Shown one piece after another: positions 46,491-57,780 of a DNA stretch of 64,000 nucleotides. Position numbers and translations under genes: made by a program. Under the pieces are notes generated by a model. It was not told the DNA's origin. It made no database searches and worked only from the letters and a program-made list of their open reading frames with translations. The stretch is from Megachile rotundata (Eukaryota > Arthropoda > Insecta > Hymenoptera > Megachilidae): assembly GCF_050947335.1 (NCBI RefSeq), contig NC_134984.1, positions 13,435,926 through 13,499,925 on the forward strand, written 5' to 3'. Position 1 is the first letter of the stretch, and each line of letters opens with the position of its first letter.

Positions 46491-47569
46491 AGTTGTGAAT
46501 GAATATTAGATGATAATAAATGAACGAGTAGTAATGAAATTATAAATGAATACTAATTTATGAACGAGCATTAAGGATCAAATAAACGTTTATTAAATTA
46601 TGAATAAATAGAAACTCAATTATAAATGAACGTGTAATAACAAAATTATGAATTGACGAATAATGACAAAAATCAGGAATGAATATTAATTTATGAACGA
46701 GTACTAAAATATAAATAAATTTTATTAAATTATGAATAAATAGTACCTCAATTATGAATGAACGTGTAATAACAAAATTATGAATGAACGAATATTGATA
46801 AAATAAGGAATGAATATTAATTTATGAACGAGTACTAAGATACAAATAAACATTTATTAAATTATAAATAAGTAGAAACTTCATTATGACTGAACGAATA
46901 CTAACAAAATTATGAATGAACAAATAATGACAAAATTAGGAATGAATTCTTATTTATGAATGAGTACTAAGATACAAATAAACATTTATTAAATTTTAAA
47001 TAAGTAGAAACTTCATTATGACTGAATGAATACTAACAAAATTATGAATGAACGAATAATGACACTATAAGGAATAAATATTAATTTATGAACGAGTACT
47101 AAGATACAAATAAACATTTATTAAATTTTAAATGAGTAGAAACTTCATTATGACTGAACGAATACTAACAAAATTATGAATGAACGAATATTGACAAAAT
47201 AAGGAATGAATATTAATTTATGAACGAGTACTAAGATACAAATAAACATTTATTAAATTTTAAATGAGTAGAAACTTCATTATGACTGAACGAATACTAA
47301 CAAAATTATAAATGAACAAATAATGACAAAATTAGGAATGAATATTAATTTATGAACGAGTACTAAGATACAAATAAACGTTTATTAAATTATAAATAAA
47401 TAGAAACTTCATTACGACTGAACGAATACTAACAAAATTATGAATGAACAAATAATGACAAAATTAGGAATGAATTCTTATTTATGAACAAGTACTAAGA
47501 TACAAATAAACGTTTATTAAATAATGAATAAATGGTAACTCAATTATGAGTGAACGAGTATTAACTATA
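46491..47569 (+). repeat. 132-bp tandem array, interrupted on the right by a MITE
   Basis: The landmark tttatgaacgagtactaaga recurs at 46821, 46953, 47085 and 47217, 132 bp apart. Within each unit four parts of about 33 bp share the pattern ttatgaatgaacgaata.taa. The array resumes after the MITE at 47856 in degraded form to about 48080. Confidence 0.92.
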
Positions 47570-47853
47570 CAGGGTATCTCATAACTAGTTTTATTCATTG
47601 AAATGGGTGATAGCTGACGTAATTCTGAATAAGTTTTCCCTTTGCAGAAATGGGGTATGAAGCTTCGTTTTTGAATTATTAAGGAATAACGTGGACCAAT
47701 CAGAACGCAAGGACTACGATGCGCAGACGCAGGAACGACACCTTCGAGTATAATGGCTGAGTGGGCGTAATTCTCGCGCTCTGATTGGTCCGCCTCAGCT
47801 ACCTCCCATTCAGCCATCATTCCAGGGACCTACACTAGTTTTGAGACACCCTG
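47570..47853. mobile_element. 284-bp MITE with TA target duplication
   Basis: The termini are inverted: CAGGGTATCTCATAACTAGT on the left and the complement of CAGGGTGTCTCAAAACTAGT on the right. TA flanks both ends (47568-47569, 47854-47855). An inner inverted pair, GGACCAATCAGA near 47693 and TCTGATTGGTCC near 47780, makes it fold back. A TA duplication and short non-coding length suggest a Tc1/mariner-type non-autonomous element. It sits inside the 132-bp array, so it came after the array. A 112-codon frame on - (47482-47820) spans it and is not a gene. Confidence 0.88.
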
Positions 47854-47855
47854 TA

Positions 47856-48080
47856 TTTTGAATGAACGTATATTAACAAAATGATGAATAAATGAAGTTA
47901 AATATATGAATGTATAATCTATCTAGCTAAACTCTGAATGTATTAATGTTATCCTATAAATAAATGAATACTAACTAAATCATAGATGAGTATTAAATTA
48001 CAAGTGAATATTAACTAAATTATGAATAAACGAATACTAACAAAATTAAGAATAAATCAATATTAGTTAAATTATGAATG
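47856..48080 (+). repeat. Continuation of the 132-bp array right of the MITE
   Basis: tgaatgaacgtatattaac, aaaatgatgaataaatgaa and gaataaacgaatactaac match the array's monomers but are more diverged. Confidence 0.75.
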
Positions 48081-48780
48081 AACTAATTCCAATAATATAA
48101 TACTAATATTATACTATCAAGCATCCATATTTTTAATTCCCATGAAAATAACATCCCCCACATATAAGAAAGCATATTACGTTTCTTAAAATTCTTTAAA
48201 ATTTTTAAAATTCGTCTGCAAAACGACAGGATTAAAAACGAAAAATAAAAGGGTACAATATTTTCTACCAATCACCGTTCCACTTTAAACCGACGATTTT
48301 ATTCGAATTCGAAGAGCAACCTATCATAAACACGAAGAAACGAGAGCAGGGGATGACGACTTCAAAGGCTGCTCATTGTCGGTACTAGCGGAGACGATGA
48401 AAAAAAGAGAGGAGAGAAAAGAAACAAAGAAATGGACGGTAGTTTCCTTTTGAATACAGCATTCAGCTCCCCTTGTCGCTTTGTGAACGACGAATACGCG
48501 GATGGAAAAAGGCACTCACCCCTAGAGAAATATGTCTCTTCGGGGTTAGCTGCGTATCGAGATTCATCAGCGGCTCTATCGTACAGATATTTCGTTGTTT
48601 CGCGATTTTTCACGGTAACCAAACGCGTCTTCATCATCGAAATTGCGGACGGAGATCAAGCGATTTGTGCAACGAGCGTGGTCGCGAAATAACCGATCAA
48701 AATGGGGGTGTCTTACTTACGGGTCGTTGCACGCCAAATCGATCACTTTTGAACGTCACCATTTTGCTGTAATCAAAATA
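48081..48780. other. Unique stretch, no gene called
   Basis: 48300-48750 is GC-richer, with 86-99 codon frames on + and 63-91 on -. These overlap each other in several frames and resemble nothing I know. Confidence 0.4.
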
Positions 48781-49080
48781 TTTTGTAGTCCATGTGAAAT
48801 TAGGGGGGTTTAAGTCATCATTTTGACGGCTTCGAATTTTTTAAGAAATAACAAGTTTCCAAAGTTTGCAATTTTTGCCTATGTTTGCGAAAATAGGTTT
48901 CACTTACGAATTTTTTTCTCAGAAACTACTCAACCGATTTGACTAAATTCTTCTTTGTTTTGTTCATGAAGGATTGGGCTATTTTAAAATATTTTTTTTC
49001 ATTCCGTCAATTTGTTATAAAATTTCGAAAAATTTAAACAAAGTCTGACCCATACTGGTGCACTTATGTTATTACATATG
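48781..49080 (+). repeat. Possible interspersed element
   Basis: A block containing aagtttccaaagtttgcaat, gtttgcgaaaataggtttca, actactcaaccgatttgac and gtctgacccatactggtgca. Its style fits an interspersed repeat more than local intron sequence. There is no second copy in this window, so this is an impression. Confidence 0.3.
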
Positions 49081-49795
49081 TAATTGTATGAATTTTTGAT
49101 GAAATTCTATTAAATTTTTTATGAAAATTTTTTATTTCTTACGACATATGTATTGGTAGTTATTCTATTCATTCAAGATCTCATTAATATTCGTTCATAA
49201 TTTTTTTAACTTTCACTTTTAACTAACAAAAGTACTTAATTAATTAAGAAATAATTGTTATCTCACTTACTAAAAAAACACATTTAATACTCAACTTAAA
49301 AAAGTACAATTGAGAGTTAATTGTATTCTCAACAAATAGAAGTACAATCAACAATTTAATTATCCGTTCTAAATTAGAAGTACAATTAAAGAGTTAATTC
49401 TCAACCAATGAAAGTACAATTAATTACGATTTAATTAAATTCCGAACCTTGAAATAAAAGTACGATTAATTAAAAGTTAATCTACGTAAAGTGTAGAGCA
49501 CAAAATAATAAACGAAAAGAAATAATGAAAATTATGAAAAATATGAAAGAGCGTGTAAAGCGATAAGGAAAGTACAATATCAGTTGTTAACTGGCGAACC
49601 GGTACATTTCACCACTGATTAAAAATCCACTTTGATCCGTATTCCGTAGAAAAACGAAATAATGAAACTTGCGAGCAATCGATACGGACGTCCGAATCTG
49701 ATCATCTGAGAGGCTGAATATTTTTACAATGAAAGCTTTTGACCCACATTGCATCTAACATACGTTAAATTTTTAATATTTATACTAAAAATTTG
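49081..49795. other. Unique and loosely repetitive stretch
   Basis: At 49240-49480 agtacaattaa and agttaattctcaac recur four to five times at 50-60 bp intervals. The rest is unique AT-rich. No gene seen. Confidence 0.55.
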
Positions 49796-50720
49796 GAAAT
49801 TTGACAATTTGTATAGACATGAAATTGAAGTGTTGAAAATTAAAAAATTTACAATTTTGTGATTTTTAGTAACTTGAAAATTTGCGAATTTCTAGAGACA
49901 TAAAATTGAAGTGCAGACAATTCGAAAATTTCCAATTTTGTGATTTTAGAAACTTGACAATTTGAGAATTTGTAGAGACATCAAGCTGAAGTGCAAAAGA
50001 CTCGGAAACTTCCAATTTTGTGATTTTAGAAACTTGACAACTTGAGAATTTGTGAAGACATCAAGCTGAGGTGCAAAAAACTCGAAAATTTGCAATTTTG
50101 TGATTTTAGAAACTTGACAATTTGAGAAATTGTGGAGACATCAAGCTGAAGTGCAAAAGACTCGAAAATTTCCAACTTTGTGATTTTAGAAACTTGACAA
50201 TTTGAGAATTTGTAAAAACATCAAGCTGAGGTGCAAAAAACTCGAAAATGTCCAATTTTGTGATTTTAGAAACTTGACAATTTGAGAATTTGTAAAAACA
50301 TCAAGCTGAGGTGCAAAAAACTCGAAAATGTCCAATTTTGTGATTTTAGAAACTTGACAATTTGAGAATTTGTAAAAACATCAAGCTGAGGTGCAAAAAA
50401 CTCGAAAATTTGCAATTTTGTAATTTTAGAAACTTGACAATTTGAGAATTCGTAGAAATATCAAGCTAAAATGCAAAAGACTCGAAAATTTCCAACTTTG
50501 TGATTTTAGAAACTTGACAATTTGAGAATTTACAGAGACATCAAGCTGAAGTGCAAAAAGCTCGAAAATTTCCAATTTTGTGATTTTAGAAACTTGACAA
50601 TTTGAGAATTTGTATAAACACTAAATTGCAGGGCAGAAAATTTGCCAATCTCCAATTTTCTAATTTTGTAAAATTTGCAAATCTCCAATCTTGTGACTTC
50701 AGAAACTTGAAACTCCCAAA
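49796..50720 (+). repeat. 80-bp tandem array
   Basis: About eleven units, with landmarks aacttgacaatttgagaa, catcaagctgaggtgcaaaa and ccaattttgtgatttta. tcaagctgag lies at 50221 and 50301, exactly 80 bp apart (5 x 16). The unit retains the AATTT cores of the 16-bp family. Confidence 0.93.
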
Positions 50721-51330
50721 CCTCGCAATTCTAAAAATTCCTAAATTTCCAAATTAATAATTTCAGAAACTAAAAAACTTACCAACCTAACTGACTACCC
50801 TTCAAAAATTGAAAACATATTCAAAACTCATTAATAAAATTCACTACCCTGCCATATTTTACACCGTGCACTACTTTTGAAACCACCTGTACATCAGATT
50901 ACTAATCACGCTTGCACGATTAGCGTAATCGATTCAGGTGGAAGCATGACATCGAGGTTTCGGTGTTACCCGAATGCCTTCATTTTAGGCCTATCCCTTA
51001 ATTTCAAGGAATTAAGTAATCCGCACCGGAAACGAGCGGTTGCCCCTTTTGATAACCAAGAATTAAGCTTCCATTCGGTCGATCTATGCTTATTCGCTCG
51101 TATTTACACGCTCGTAATGCTACGCAAGAGGGTAATGACGTGAATGTCCTTACCAATAAAATTGTGTGCAAAGCACTTTGTTCTGTAAACAAAAAAATCG
51201 ACTGCGATTATTGTTGTTACACTTCCGTAACTTCGTTTCTTCGTATAACATGAATAGGACATTCATGTGTACTGACATTATAACTTGCTCTTTCTTGAGG
51301 CACTTTTATTTTTTGTTTGTTCTGTTTGAC
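50721..51330. other. Unique, GC-richer stretch
   Basis: 50870-51150 holds an 88-codon + frame and a 62-codon - frame, both unrecognised. No clear exon. Confidence 0.4.
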
Positions 51331-52090
51331 ATTTGGGCAATTTGGGCAATTTGGGGAATTTAGAGGATTCATGAGATTTAGGAGAATTTTACGAATTTTG
51401 AAATTTGGAGGATTTTTGAAATTTTGGGGATTTGGAAATTTTTGGATTTGAGGATTTGGGGATTTGGAAATTTGGAGGATTTTGGAACTGAAGATTTGGG
51501 GACTTGGGGAATTGGGGATTTGGAGATTTGGGGATCTGGAAATTTGGGGAATTACAGAACTCAAAATTTGGGAATTTGGGAATTTGGGAATTTAGAGACT
51601 TGGAGATTTGGGGATTTGGGAATTTGGAAATTTAAGAGTTTGGAAATTTGAGAGTTTGGAAATCTGAGAGTTTGGAAACTTGAGAAATTTGGAAATTTGA
51701 GAATTTGGAAACTTGAGAGTTTGGAAATTTGAGAGTTTGGAAATTTGAGAGTTTGGATATTTGAGAGTTTGGAAATCTGAGAGTTTGGAAATCTGAGAGT
51801 TTGGAAACTTGAGAAATTTGGAAATTTGAGAATTTGGAAACTTGAGAGTTTGGAAATTTGAGAGTTTGGAAATCTGAGAGTTTGGAAACTTGAGAAATTT
51901 GGAAATTTGAGAGTTTGGAAATCTGAAAGTTTGGAAATTTGAGAATTTGGAAATCTGAGAATTTGGAAACTTGAGAAATTTTGAAATGTGAGAATTTGGA
52001 AACTTGAGAATTTGAAAATTTTGAAATTTTGTAACTTGAGAACTTGAAAATTTAAGAATTTCGAAACTTTAGAATTTGAAAACTCTTGTA
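51331..52090 (+). repeat. 16-bp tandem array (GAGAGTTTGGAAATTT), second locus
   Basis: Begins with 8-bp G-rich units (gggatttggaaatttggg) and changes at about 51620 to GAGAGTTTGGAAATTT. It has the same unit and orientation as 15.1-15.8 kb, and 51624-51753 is almost identical to 15461-15590. Frames of 75 and 115 codons are artefacts. Confidence 0.92.
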
Positions 52091-52985
52091 TCCGAAAATT
52101 TAATAATTAAAAAACGTACAATTTTCAGTATTAAAAAATTTTTCAAAAGCCTTGAATGTTGTCAAAACCTGTAATTATTAAAAGACTAAAACCTTCAGTT
52201 GGAAACATTATAAATCGATAAAACTAAGTATCCGGAAATTAGTATTCCTTGGAAGCAGGAAAATTCAGGTAATTTCGGAAGCTGTTAACTAATGGAAGTG
52301 CATGTTGCGCCGGTGTATGCCAATATCGGATCAGAGGGATTAAAGATTAACACAGCGTAAGTTGATCGTTTGTACGATACTCCGGGGTTAACGAGTATCT
52401 TGAGAGCTTTGAGCGATATTCTCTATTGTATATGTTGGAAAATAACGTATTCATAACCAAACCCTTGTGAACAGTATGATGTGATTAAATTATTACGTTC
52501 CTCTTCCGAGATTCGACTTCAAAGGAACACAAATTCGCTATTCAGGGATGCGATTATCGTATTACCGTATTTGATTGATTGAACAGTACGCACAGCTTGA
52601 TTTGCGAACATCACCTCCGCAAAATTTCCTTGTTAGAGACAAACATGTCTAGATATCCGTGAAAATATCAACTTTGCTCGGTGAAAGCTTCAATTGATAT
52701 TAAATACAGATTTGTTATTGAAAAATTTCTTTAAAAACACGTCGTTCTTTTAATTACAATTTTAAACATTTTTCTCTGAAGAAGATGCACAAAGATGCAC
52801 TTTGAGAGTATGTTGTTTAAAAAAAAATTAGTTTAAAGAAAAAGATCAGATCAGTTTAAAAAAAGAATGATTAAAAAACAACTTTTGAGACAAAATTTTG
52901 AAAACAGGAAATATAGCAAATATCGTAAAGTGGCAATTAAATATTTCTCAAAGATAAACTAATCATTTGAAAATAGAAGAATGAA
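52091..52985. other. Unique AT-rich stretch, no gene identified
   Basis: No frame or motif worth calling. Confidence 0.55.
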
Positions 52986-53420
52986 GTGGGAGATCTTCAG
53001 CAAAAAATTCGTAAAATTGAGAAGAAATTATACTTTAATTAAATTTATCTTTGAGAGGAGATCATTTAGTTAGAAATGGAAAAATTAAGTAACAGCTTCT
53101 GAACAAAATCTATAAAATAGCAGAAAAATTAAATTCGAATTAAATATATCTTCTGACGTAGGTAGTTCATTTAAAAATTGAAAAATAGCTTCTGAAAAAA
53201 ATTGTAAAATAGAAGAAAAATTGAATTTAAATTAAATATTTCTTCTACAGTAGATAACTTGTCCAAAAATAGAAAAATTAAATAACAGTTTCTGAAAACA
53301 AAAACTTGTAAAATATAAACAAAAAATTGAATCTAAATTAAATATGTCTCCTGAAGTGAATAATTCAGTAAAAAAAAAAAATATTCCTAACCTAGAAATT
53401 GAATAAAATATATTTTTATT
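52986..53420 (+). repeat. Imperfect ~93-100 bp tandem array
   Basis: Three to four diverged copies, with landmark gcttctgaa or gtttctgaa at 53095, 53188 and 53288 and aattaaatatmtcttctga between. AT-rich. Confidence 0.75.
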
Positions 53421-54085
53421 GAAACTTGATACCAAAAAGAAAATTGAATCTTGATTAAATACATCGCGTGACAGTAAATAGTGGAATCGTATAACAGTTT
53501 AAGCAGACACGTGTTAAGTAAAGCACCCGAACAACGTTTAAATGTTATTCTTAAATTTACTGGAAGCCAGGAGTTTCCTCTACGACACAATTAAATGTAG
53601 AACTTTCGCAGGGTACTTTTAACGTGACCTTTGACAGAGAACGTCGACAAAGGAATATTTTACGATAATGGTATCTTTATCAAAAACCGTGCTGTAATAA
53701 TATCGTCGTTACAACGGTATCGCAATAAAAAAGCTGTCGGTACTTATATTTTCGCGAGCAACTTTCAACCCCCTGTATTTAATTACAGTGTTCTCAATTT
53801 TGTAGAATTTACATTATACCGTAAATACGATGTTCTTTACAGCGACCTTGTCTACTGTATTTAATATTAATTACCGTTTTGGAAATTAATAATGTTTGAC
53901 GAAGGTTTATATTAGCTTAAGGTTGTTTCATGGTTGAGTATTTATCGGTCTTCTGTTGAATTGATGTACGAGGTTGGAAAAATTCGTTCTGGGAAGTTTA
54001 TGGGCAGTGGAAGTTTATGCTGATTATAAGATGGTTAAATTGTTATAGAGGTTTAAAAAAATTGGAGAAGTTTATGAAAGAGTTC
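53421..54085. other. Unique stretch, no gene identified
   Basis: A 77-codon + frame (53631-53864) and two short - frames have no recognisable motif. Confidence 0.5.
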
Positions 54086-54490
54086 GCATGTAATTATTTG
54101 AACGATTCGAGAATTCATAATATCAAGATTATTTGAATGATTCGAGAATTTATAATTTCAAAATTATTTGAGCGATTCGAGAATTCATAATATCAAGATT
54201 ATTTGAATGATTCGAGAATTTATAATTTCAAAATTATTTGAATGATTCGAGAATTCATAACATCAAGACTATTCGAATAATTCAAGAATTCATGACATCA
54301 AGATTATTTGAATAATTCTGAGAATTTATAATATCAATTTTATTCGAATAATTCGAGAATTCATTTATCAGAATTATTCAAATAATTCAAGAATTTGTGT
54401 ATTAAAATTATTTGAACAGTTTTGCAATTCATACATCAAAATTATTTGAATAATTCGAATATTCATATGCGCAAATTATTTAACTATTAA
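54086..54490 (+). repeat. 35-bp tandem array (ATTATTTGAATGATTCGAGA)
   Basis: The landmark attatttg lies at 54093, 54128, 54163 and 54198 (35 bp). Two alternating variants end in attcataatatcaag and atttataatttcaaa, so the true unit may be 70 bp. Confidence 0.92.
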
Positions 54491-55150
54491 TCAGTCGATT
54501 TAAAATTTAAAATTCAAATATGTTCAAATTATACTAAACTAAAATAATTTCCATCCAAAATTATTCAAAATACTCGAACACTTCCAATACCAAAAAATTC
54601 ACCCCTAATTTCTTTTCCATCTCGTATTTACTCATCAACCCAGTTTATTTTCAATTTGCAAATACACATGTATTCTTGTCGAACCAGAAATTTGAATGAA
54701 CTCGTTAAAGTCAGAAATATTGACTCTCTCCCTGAAAATTATAGGCTTCTAAGTTTTGCGTAAACGTTTTCTTATCGACCAGCACGCAGTCTGTTATTTT
54801 CCCCCTCGTTTCTTCTTATTTCACCCCCAGCGAAGATATTTCTCGGTTCGCGGTTAAAGAAAAGCCCTCTTTCACCCGTCGCCACTTCCTCCCTTCGTTT
54901 CACTTCTTTGAATCTCTTCCGCTGCAATTTTTTGCACTCTCCTTTGTTTCTTTCCCGATTCGTACATTTCTTCTTGCTAATCGTTTATCTTCTTCCTTGG
55001 AATTTTCTACCTTGTCGCCTTTCTCCAATATTTCTTGACTTTTCACCCCCTGCATTTTTCCTCTTATTATCTTATTTTTTTTTTACTTCTCGTGTTTCAG
55101 TCTTTGTGTTATATTCTACTAATTATTCAAACGTTCATTGATCTTTTTTC
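54491..55150. other. Unique, pyrimidine-rich stretch
   Basis: From 54780 to 55130 the + strand is strongly pyrimidine-rich (cttcttcct, ttcccgattc). A 77-codon frame there is biased (Phe, Leu, Ser) and not called. Confidence 0.5.
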
Positions 55151-55745
55151 TTTTTAATTTTCTACCCCCTTTTGTTCCTTTATATTAACCCCTTCATATT
55201 ATATTCAATTTTAATATTGTATTAGATTCAAATTTAATTGTTATTTAGTTATTTTAATGTTTCGTTCGACTTTCAAGTATTTAAAATATACGAACACTAG
55301 ATTTTCTACCCCTTTTGTTCCTGCACATCAACCCCTTAAATTCAAATGCTACATGAAATCCAAATTTAATTATCATTTTGTTATTTCAATATTCTGTTCG
55401 ACTTTCAAGTATTCAAAATACCTGAACACTAAATTTTCTAACCCTTTTGTTCTTGCATATCAACCCCTTAAATTCAAATGCTACATGAAATCCAAATTTA
55501 ATTATTATTTAGTTACTTCAATATTCTGTTCGACTTTCAAGTATTCAAAATACCTGAACACTAAGTTTTCTACCCCTTTTGTTCTTGCATATCAACCCCT
55601 TAAATTCGAACTCTACAATAAATCCAAATTTAATTATTATTTTGCTATTTTCATGTCCAGTTTGATTTTCAAATATTTAAAATACCGGAACACAAGAATA
55701 TCGTTCATTATTGACAATATTCCAAAACAAAATCCTGTCCATAAT
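55151..55745 (+). repeat. 132-bp tandem array (ACCCCTTTTGTTCTTGCATA)
   Basis: ccttttgttc occurs at 55168, 55311, 55443 and 55575, so the last three intervals are 143, 132 and 132 bp. Since 132 is divisible by 3, one frame stays open for 164 codons (55257-55751) with a 44-residue repeat. No signal peptide, start context or splice signal supports coding. Confidence 0.88.
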
Positions 55746-56380
55746 TTATAATTTCAAATCTCGTTTATAGTTTCACTTTGTCCTTTCACCGTACATATTG
55801 CATCGAATAACTTTTTCTACGTTCAATTTTCCCCCTTTGTTTTTCGACTCCACCGGTAGGCACGAAAGTTGAAGCAGCAACTGGCTGAAAAATCAATTTT
55901 AATGCTGGGTTACGTTGCTTTTGTTGTTTATTCATGCTGTCAGACCGTTAATCGTTCCATTCACGCGTTGTTACCACGGTGATTAATTTTTATCGGTCGG
56001 CAGGGTCGTGTAACGAATTCTCGTCGCGCAAACGCGATCGACACTCTACACTTTTGTTCACTTTGTTTTCTATTGTCTACTATTATTATTTTCATTTTTC
56101 ATCGCCTCCAAAATTGCTATTCACCGTCAAAATTTTTATTAGCGCTCGAAATTCCGATAGTTGAATAATTCAGATTCAAGCGTTTGTAAAATTCAAGTGT
56201 TCGAATAATTTCTATTTATATATTTCAGTGATTTATATTCGATATTGACCTCTTTTCGTATTTCTACATTTTTACATTTTTTTATTTTCAAAGGTTCAAC
56301 GTTTATATTTTCAAATTTATATACTTTGCGAAATAGGTAATTCTTAAATTCTTAGATTTCTGAATATCCATGTTCTTAAA
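55746..56380. other. Unique stretch, no gene identified
   Basis: A 61-codon frame at 55979-56164 is unrecognised. Confidence 0.5.
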
Positions 56381-56960
56381 TTTCACCACTACTAAATTCA
56401 CAGATTCAGAAGTCTCGTAGATCGCTAATTCCCTAGGTCACTAAATCCCTAGATCCTAAAATTCTTGCTCTTCAAGTTTCCTAGAGCAAGAGAAAAATCC
56501 CTAGATCCCATAATTCTTACATCCCAAATTTTCAGGATTCAGAAATCGCTAGATAATTCCCTAGATCGCAAAAAGTTTACATCCCTAATTCTCTTGATAC
56601 CATAATTCGTGCACCCAAAAATCCCTAGATTTCAAAATACTTGTATTCCAAATTTCCTAGATCTAGAATTCCTTAGATTCCAAAATTCGTACACACCTAA
56701 TTCCCTAGATCCAAAAATCTCTAGATCTCACAATTCTTGCATCCCTAATTTCCTAGATCCAGAATTCCCTAGATTCCAAAATTCTTACACCCCAGAATTC
56801 CCTAGATTCCAAAATTCTTGCACCCTAAAAATCCCTAGATCCCGAAATTCTTGCACCCCAAAAGTCGCTAGATCCCAAAATTCTTGCACCCCAAAAATCT
56901 CCAGATCCCCAAATTCTTACTCCCTCTAATTTCTTAAATACAAAAATCTCTTGATCCCAA
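56381..56960 (+). repeat. ~33-bp tandem array (AATCCCTAGATCCCAAAATT)
   Basis: Unit AATCCCTAGATCCCAAAATT + cttgcacccca; attcttgcac at 56847 and 56880 (33 bp). It shares the ATCCCTAGATCCC half with the 32-bp array at 13.5-14.2 kb. The 106-codon frame is a repeat translation. Confidence 0.9.
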
Positions 56961-57780
56961 TGTAAGAGTACTAACTTTGTCCTCCTCTTACCCAGAACCG
57001 TTCCAGAGTGAATATCAATATTTGTTTACAACAAGTCAATTATCTCTTAATGCTTATAAGATGAATTTGTCTGTTAATAACCCGCGATCGACTTGACGAT
57101 TCTCCTTAAGACTTGAACACCGTTTATCAAGAACGATTCACGAGCGACTTGCAACGATTCTACGATCCAAAGTAAAAGCTTAATCCGTCGACGAGGTTGA
57201 GAGGGTTCTTGACGAGCAACGTATCGCCTCCTCGATTCATCGAACGAGAACGATCGGTTTTGTAGAGAAGGTGATCGACGAGAGCTTCGATCCGAAGACT
57301 TTACGTTCACGAATTTCCTGGAGAACTCTCGAGTTATCGCTAAGGAAGCTCTCGCTCATTCTGTCGCTTGTTTCTTTTAATTTCACCTGAAATAATTTCC
57401 ACTTCGACGACTTCTCGATTGCTTCTCAAAGCCACTCCGAGACACGATCCGCTCCAGTTCGTTCCTCGAATTTAACCATCTCGATCTGTTGGGTAAAGCT
57501 TTCTACTTTCTTTATTATTACGTTTTATTGACGAGTTTTTCGCAAGATGTGTTTTGCAGCAAAGGATTCTTTAAATACACGCCTCGTTTGAAACGCTGGA
57601 TTCATATATTTTATTTTAGTTACTGGTATAATAGGAACGGTTTATAGACTGCCTGTCTTTCTAAAAACGAGACCTTTTTACAATATCAAGCACTTCGGAC
57701 ATTTAAACGCGGTTTAAAAATGAAATGGAAATCCACTGGTTTAGTGGATGAGCGATGACTATTGCAAAATTATTTGAAAC
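56961..57780. other. Unique stretch, no gene called
   Basis: 57070-57480 is GC-richer, with a 78-codon - frame (57074-57310) rich in Arg and Ser that I do not recognise. Confidence 0.4.

Noticed and set aside
47482..47820. 112-codon - frame spanning the MITE
   Set aside because: It begins in the MITE and runs out into the 132-bp array, so it joins two unrelated repeats.
55257..55751. 164-codon frame with a 44-residue repeat
   Set aside because: Period 132 bp is divisible by three, which keeps one frame open. Lys/Phe/Tyr-rich composition simply mirrors AT-rich DNA, and there is no start or splice support.
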